DNA from: Rikenellaceae bacterium
GTDB taxonomy: Bacteria > Bacteroidota > Bacteroidia > Bacteroidales > Rikenellaceae
Length of the DNA stretch: 64,000 bases
NCBI GenBank assembly: GCA_015059805.1
Contig: SUZO01000002.1
Location: 62,001-126,000 of the forward strand
Reading direction: 5' to 3'
The notes beneath the pieces are model-generated. The model saw nothing but the letters and a program-made list of their open reading frames with translations, had not been told where the DNA came from and did no database searches. Position 1 is the first letter of the stretch, and each line of letters begins with the position of its first letter. A program made the translations under genes and the position numbers. Below are positions 59,450 through 64,000 of this stretch, piece by piece.

Positions 59450-60325
59450 CTACAATATTTCTATCTTTTTTTCTGTGCCGTCACTCATCGTAATGACAAT
59501 CTTACCGCCCGTAACATCTACTGCCACAGGGATGTCGAGCATAGAGATACTTTGTGATAGTAACTGTCCTAAAGCCTCGTCATGGTGGCTATAGACGCGA
59601 TTATTGGCGATATAGAGATAGTTATCTCTGCCAACAGTGCAGAAGGCTCGCACACCCTCAAGGCGCTCTACATGTTTATAGATACGGTCAGTGACAACGC
59701 TATGGCTGCCATCCTGCGATAACTTAATAATATAGGTCTCATTTTGAGCTATCGGGCTGAGAGTCTTATACAAGCCATGCTTTGAGAAGAGTCCCCACGC
59801 GCTCCTTCCCGCTTCAAGGGTTATATCGCCAACCTTGCCTGGTGAGCTTACCCTGCTATCAACCTTAATAAGGCGATACCTCAACTCGCCCATATCGGCA
59901 TATCTGCCAACAATATCCAACCGCTCTGACTGCCTAAGCACAATATCACTATCGGAGCTACTATTCTCTGCCCTTACGCCCATAGCCGAGCTATCTACCC
60001 CCTTAGAGGCAAGTTCAAAGAGCGCCACAACCCTTATTCGCTCAAGGTCTGTATAGCTACTAAGTATCGGATTATCAAACACCTCGGCACTATTATGCTG
60101 AAGAGTATAACTATCCTCTTCTACCTTCAAAATGTTACCCTCAACAGCCACACCCTCAGGATTGGCAATAGCCCTATACAACACCCTACTCTGATGGTCG
60201 GGATATGGCACCCGCTCGGGCGAGAGATCTCGGATAAAGATTTTGAGGCTGCCCATCACAACCTTAAAGTCAAAGTGGCGGCGTAGGCACTCAACAGATG
60301 TTATCAAATATCTACCTATTCTCAT
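59450..60325 (-). CDS. Unknown protein of the Hsp70/AAA+ operon
   Basis: 291 residues, no signal peptide or membrane helix, and no family recognised. The predicted composition is beta-rich. A C-terminal ~90 residues (VRAFCTVGRDNYLYIANNRVYSHHDEALGQLL ... VDVTGGKIVITMSDGTEKKIEIL) read like beta strands of a propeller or sandwich. It starts within the end of the AAA+ gene (14-nt overlap). An alternative start is the Met at 60256. Its tight coupling means it probably works with the AAA+ or Hsp70-like ATPase, perhaps as an adaptor. Confidence 0.6.
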   Translation of the reverse strand: MRIGRYLITSVECLRRHFDFKVVMGSLKIFIRDLSPERVPYPDHQSRVLYRAIANPEGVAVEGNILKVEEDSYTLQHNSAEVFDNPILSSYTDLERIRVVALFELASKGVDSSAMGVRAENSSSDSDIVLRQSERLDIVGRYADMGELRYRLIKVDSRVSSPGKVGDITLEAGRSAWGLFSKHGLYKTLSPIAQNETYIIKLSQDGSHSVVTDRIYKHVERLEGVRAFCTVGRDNYLYIANNRVYSHHDEALGQLLSQSISMLDIPVAVDVTGGKIVITMSDGTEKKIEIL

Positions 60326-62180
60326 GGCTTGTCTGTTTTGCGTAAAAATTTATTGCCCCAACCGTTGTCGCATAGAGTGCGCGATTATATGCTCCGCTAT
60401 ACCTCTGTGGGTCATACTTCATCTGGCGCTTGACGATATTATAATCCTCAAACCTAACAACCGTATTGTCCGATGCAGAGAGGAAACGATTGACCGCAAT
60501 TTTGAGGAAACAGTCGGCAATATTGCTCACATTTGTCTGACCATAAGGCATAAAACTCTCAAGCTCCTGGAGTGTAGTGCTAAAGAGTTGGCGACTGTTG
60601 AAGGTTGCAGTTCTATCGCCTCTATTTCGCAATAGGCGGAACTTGACCTTCTTCAGCAGACTTGATATATCGGCACCAGTGAAGAGCTTACACTGCGGCA
60701 TCTCTCCATCCTTCCACTCGCCGCCCTCCATCTCCACGTGGCTCATCTGCTCGGTCATCGTGTCAAGGAACTGCACCCACACACTACTGCTTTCCAACGA
60801 ACTATCAAACAGTGGCAGATCTGCATCTGGATTTTGAGCCTTATAACGACTATTCTCAGCGCTGACAAGCTGCGCAAAGATTGCCGCACACTCCTCAGCC
60901 ATAGGCATAAAGCTATAGAATCGCTCATCAAAACGCTCCGAGCGGAACAGCTCCGACGGTAACTTTGTAATATCATTCGATGTGGCAAAGACAAAGACTG
61001 GCGCACTCTTCTCCTGCATCCAGATAAGGAACTTGCCAAACATTCTCTGCATCACACCGCCATCGCTTGCGCTTGAATTTGAGCCTGAAAATGCCTTCTC
61101 TATCTCGTCTATCCACAGCACGCATGGCGCCATAGCCTCTATAAGTCTTAGCGCCTGAGCCATGTGCTGCTCAGAGGCGCCGACAATACCCTCCTGCAAA
61201 TCGCCCATGTCTAACGATATAAGTGGCAGCCCGAGCTTCTGCGCCGTAACCTTAGCCATCATAGACTTTCCCGTTCCAGGGATACCTGTTATAAGCACAC
61301 CGCTTGGTATGTCATGCCCCTTGCGCACAGAGCTTTCAACATCATCAAATAGGTCGCTATGCTCGTCTAACCAACGGCACAGCACCCCTAAGCTACGATT
61401 TTGGTCCGCAACCTCCTTAGCTGCAACATCTATCCACTTCAGACCCCTAAAGCCCTCAAGCAGCTGGCGCTTCATAGCCCTTATCTGTCGCAAAACGCTA
61501 CTCATCTCCACCCTCTCTGCATCAAAATAGCCCGCAACAACGCATCGCTCAATGGTCTGTGCCACCTGACGAGGGCTAAAGCCTCGCAAGCCGACAACAA
61601 GGCGCTCAGCATCGCTACCTGAGAGGGGGACGATAGACCTGCTACGAAGGGTTTGGTTGATAATCTCTAAAATCTCGCTATCATTTATCGGCTTGACATA
61701 GATAAGTTCAACATACCTATTTATCCACGATGATGGAGGCACTGTTGGCGAGGCGATAATTGCAAGCGACTGGCACACTGATAACTTAGCGCTATCATCA
61801 AGACCCTGCACATACTCCTCGCAGACCATCTGCTCATAAGCCGAGATAAAGAACTCAACATCTCGCCACAGCGTATCACCAGCACCGCCCAGCTCCACAA
61901 CAGCCTGTGTCTGTGGCACATACCACTTATAGAAGAGCCGTGGAGTAGAGAAGAATGCTGGAGAGTTCTTTGCGCGAGATATAGCATCAAAGTTTGTGAG
62001 GCGCATCTTGCCCTCACCCTGCTCGCTCTTCTCACGGAAAGAGCCTAAGTGCTCCAAAACAAACTGCTCAGCTATCTGCGAGGCAATCTCCTTATCCGAA
62101 GTTACCACCCACACCACTGGCGTGTGTGAGAGGTATGCCAACTTTATCTGCTCTACAGTATCAAAAATCTGACTGTTCAT
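60312..62180 (-). CDS. AAA+ ATPase with degenerate N-terminal domain (Ycf46/Cdc48-like)
   Basis: 622 residues. The active module has Walker A GIPGTGKSMMAKV (K305), Walker B VLWIDEIEKAF (D358, E359), sensor 1 FVFATSNDI and the arginine-finger region LFRSERFDERF, then a ~180-residue C-terminal helical part. The first ~200 residues (VVWVVTSDKEIASQIAEQF; SLAIIASPTVPPSSW; ELIYVKPINDSEILEIINQTL) follow a P-loop ATPase layout without the Walker motifs, as in Ycf46-like proteins of the Cdc48 clade. It is probably a ring-forming remodeller acting on membrane or chaperone partners encoded beside it. Confidence 0.82.
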   Translation of the reverse strand: MNSQIFDTVEQIKLAYLSHTPVVWVVTSDKEIASQIAEQFVLEHLGSFREKSEQGEGKMRLTNFDAISRAKNSPAFFSTPRLFYKWYVPQTQAVVELGGAGDTLWRDVEFFISAYEQMVCEEYVQGLDDSAKLSVCQSLAIIASPTVPPSSWINRYVELIYVKPINDSEILEIINQTLRSRSIVPLSGSDAERLVVGLRGFSPRQVAQTIERCVVAGYFDAERVEMSSVLRQIRAMKRQLLEGFRGLKWIDVAAKEVADQNRSLGVLCRWLDEHSDLFDDVESSVRKGHDIPSGVLITGIPGTGKSMMAKVTAQKLGLPLISLDMGDLQEGIVGASEQHMAQALRLIEAMAPCVLWIDEIEKAFSGSNSSASDGGVMQRMFGKFLIWMQEKSAPVFVFATSNDITKLPSELFRSERFDERFYSFMPMAEECAAIFAQLVSAENSRYKAQNPDADLPLFDSSLESSSVWVQFLDTMTEQMSHVEMEGGEWKDGEMPQCKLFTGADISSLLKKVKFRLLRNRGDRTATFNSRQLFSTTLQELESFMPYGQTNVSNIADCFLKIAVNRFLSASDNTVVRFEDYNIVKRQMKYDPQRYSGAYNRALYATTVGAINFYAKQTSHENR

Positions 62181-62248
62181 AAATAAATAGGTATCTAATG
62201 AGCCTGTCTAACTTTTTACTTGTCAGGCAGGCTCCTCATAAATTACAC

Positions 62249-63565
62249 TTAGTTTGTTGCCCCAGCGGTCGCATCCTGACCCTGCTTCGTAAAGAGAATC
62301 TTAATCTTGCTGACCAACTTAGAAGCGATGTTTCTAATTACTGGGAAGACCCTATCGCGCAGAGTCTCGACAATCTGGTCAAAGACATCACCGCACCAAA
62401 CCATCACCTTTGCGCCCGCCTCAATAGCTGTTTGGCTAACGCCACAGCTAACAAGCACTGCAAACATTCCCGCGCCAATAATCGCCGCCGTTGTTGTTCC
62501 GAGGACCATAATGCCCGCCTCAAAGAACGCCATAGTGGAGATTGCAATACCCAAAAGTGCGATATAACCGAGCAGACAAGCCAGCGCCACACCGCCCAAA
62601 ACCTTGAGGCACATAACGCCCCACTCTACCGTCTTACGACCAAGGCTCACCTCCTCAATAATCTTCGCCTCCTCAACTGCCGCAGCGACGCTTACGCCCA
62701 CAGCCTCAGGGATAGAGTGTTCTGGGAACGACTCTAAGTTGCCCTGCTGATACTCAATCCATGCGGCAAGAGCCATCTGGCACTTATAGCGGTTATCATC
62801 ATATATCTGCGCAGCAAAGTCTACAGCCTCAGTTTGACCCTCGCCAGCAGCCCTCATAAGCTCCTGCACCTGTTCTGCACCGTTGAGCATCACTGTTGGC
62901 GACTCAAGAAGTGCCGAGAGTGTCTGAGCAAGAGTTTCGCATACCTGATCATCAATAGTAGCGTCACTATCTGTCATTGTTGCGATAGATGACTCAACAA
63001 GCTCTGTAACCTGTTCACCTGTCTGACCCAAGTTCTTAGCATTTATAGACTTGACGATAGCGATGGCATTTACAAGGAAGTTGTATCGCTGCTCAACTGT
63101 CATATCGGCAGTCATCTGCTCAACCTCTGACTCTGGATTCCAACCCTGATCAAGTGCCTGACGATACTTTGCTGTCAAATCCTCCACGCCCGACATCAGT
63201 CTCTCTACGGTATGCGTTGCCTCTGCAAGGGTGGGATCCTCAACCTCCTTGAGGTAGTAGGCGATAAGTCCATCCTTGAGTGATGTTGCAGCATCCATTG
63301 CGCTGTTAATCTCATTGTAGCGAGCCACTACAGTATTAAGCTCATCCTGTGTTAATTTTGTTGTGTTCATAATTGTGTTGTTTTTGTTGTTCAGAAGGAT
63401 AGAGCGATTTGTCAAAAAATTCTGACACATCTGGTCAATAATTTTTCTCTTCTCCTCCGAATCCAACTCCTCAACACCCTCCAAAGAGTCGCTCTGCGGC
63501 TCTATAATATCGTTATCCTCTAACAGTGAGAACAGCTTGTCATATATATTATTACTCTTACCCAT
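62249..63565 (-). CDS. Large membrane protein of the Hsp70/AAA+ operon
   Basis: 438 residues. The first ~300 are mostly helical and acidic (ELNTVVARYNEINSAMDAATSLKDGLIAYYLKEVEDP; TVEQRYNFLVNAIAIVKS). Two or three hydrophobic helices lie at ~315-375 (VLGGVALACLLGYIALLGIAI; GIMVLGTTTAAIIGAGMFAVLVSC). A short basic amphipathic tail ends it. No family is recognised. ATG 63565 is used; a second ATG at 63370 (MNTTKLTQDEL), preceded by an A-rich stretch, could be a second start giving a ~373-residue form. It is likely the membrane platform for the operon. Confidence 0.68.
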   Translation of the reverse strand: MGKSNNIYDKLFSLLEDNDIIEPQSDSLEGVEELDSEEKRKIIDQMCQNFLTNRSILLNNKNNTIMNTTKLTQDELNTVVARYNEINSAMDAATSLKDGLIAYYLKEVEDPTLAEATHTVERLMSGVEDLTAKYRQALDQGWNPESEVEQMTADMTVEQRYNFLVNAIAIVKSINAKNLGQTGEQVTELVESSIATMTDSDATIDDQVCETLAQTLSALLESPTVMLNGAEQVQELMRAAGEGQTEAVDFAAQIYDDNRYKCQMALAAWIEYQQGNLESFPEHSIPEAVGVSVAAAVEEAKIIEEVSLGRKTVEWGVMCLKVLGGVALACLLGYIALLGIAISTMAFFEAGIMVLGTTTAAIIGAGMFAVLVSCGVSQTAIEAGAKVMVWCGDVFDQIVETLRDRVFPVIRNIASKLVSKIKILFTKQGQDATAGATN

Positions 63566-63572
63566 GGCTCTA

Positions 63573-64000
63573 CTAATTTTTAATCAATTTACGTAACTCT
63601 CGCACTGCATGGCGCTTAAGATTTGCTAAAGCATCCTGCACGCGCTTCTTCCCCTCTCGGTCAAGTGTCTGCTCTGTATATTTTATGGTCATATAGCAGT
63701 CAAGAGCCTCCCACTCCTGCTGCCAACTCATATCCTCGGCAACCATAACACAGAGAACATCCCTCTCACGCAGTGGCAGCGACTCTACCGCCTCGCGCAA
63801 CTTAAGATGTTGATGGCGATACTGCTCCTCAGCATCATAATCACACTCCTCAAAGAGCCTATTTTGCAAATTGGCAAACATATCGTCCAAAGAGCGAGGG
63901 CGCATCTTCTTTCGCTCCTCAGCACTACGACGACCACCCGTAAAGCCTCCATTGTCGCGCATCTGGCGAGCTGCAAACCACTGCGAACCATTGCGCTGAA
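63573..64000 (-). CDS. Small protein with weak resemblance to sigma-70 region 4, start beyond the window
   Basis: At least 129 residues from ATG 63962. The frame stays open to the window end, adding QRNGSQWFAARQ, so the true start may be outside. A Gly/Arg-rich segment is followed by charged helices. LREAVESLPLRERDVLCVMVAEDMSWQQEWEAL resembles the sigma-70 region 4 opening (LPxRERxVxxLxxxEGxS), but the normal helix-turn-helix continuation is missing, and the tail LANLKRHAVRELRKLI would match its recognition end. It could be a regulator of this operon, though the resemblance is weak. The next gene starts 7 nt downstream. Confidence 0.55.
   Translation of the reverse strand, partial: QRNGSQWFAARQMRDNGGFTGGRRSAEERKKMRPRSLDDMFANLQNRLFEECDYDAEEQYRHQHLKLREAVESLPLRERDVLCVMVAEDMSWQQEWEALDCYMTIKYTEQTLDREGKKRVQDALANLKRHAVRELRKLIKN

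Overview
The window is a gene-dense chromosomal segment of a Bacteroidota bacterium, most likely order Bacteroidales and perhaps close to Alistipes/Rikenellaceae. The genus is an inference. The evidence is the promoter style (TTTG, about 20 nt, TAnnTTTG, with no strong Shine-Dalgarno sequences), DUF4271 and DUF3467 genes, an S8 peptidase lipoprotein, a TolQ/ExbD cluster with two ExbD genes, the futalosine route to menaquinone, and many secreted lipoproteins.

Layout. 0-8.2 kb: start of an S8 peptidase lipoprotein (minus); metK behind a SAM-II riboswitch; three tandem 248-bp repeats ending in tRNA-Cys; dprA-tatD-ansA; an exbB-membrane protein-exbD-exbD cluster. 8.4-21.9 kb: sppA; kbl-lrp-queD; an AT-rich island with a C10 cysteine peptidase between two paralogous lipoproteins; polA; a histidine acid phosphatase, a PHP phosphoesterase, a DeoR regulator and a DUF3467 protein. 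21.9-23.1 kb: non-coding repeats. 23.1-29.1 kb (minus): fba, then dnaX-tyrS-folB-NSS transporter, with dnaX split by an A10 slippage site into gamma and tau. 29.3-37.1 kb (plus): one long operon, lysE-like, cmk, ispH, a membrane protein, ctpA, a histidine kinase, DUF4271, hemD, rnpA, yidD. 37.3-47.3 kb (minus): a lipoprotein; three MORN-repeat genes in line with pepP-mqnB-mqnD; polyprenyl synthase-U32. 47.5-56.99 kb: ROK kinase; repeats; a 1100-residue surface lipoprotein preceded by a small ORF broken at a G9 tract; hflX-upp; tonB; rlmN. 57-64 kb (minus): an unfamiliar operon with an Hsp70-like ATPase, a membrane-anchored coiled-coil (GrpE-like) protein, an unknown protein, a Ycf46-type AAA+ ATPase, a large membrane protein and a short protein that faintly resembles sigma region 4.

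Most genes are housekeeping. The unusual material is (1) the Hsp70/AAA+/membrane operon at the right edge, the best candidate for an undescribed system; (2) the likely phase-variable small peptide upstream of the surface lipoprotein; (3) dnaX slippage; (4) at least four families of structured intergenic repeats, two of which sit directly behind stop codons and show compensatory changes in their stems; and (5) the C10 peptidase with flanking lipoproteins.

All comparisons were made by eye. No database search or folding program was run.
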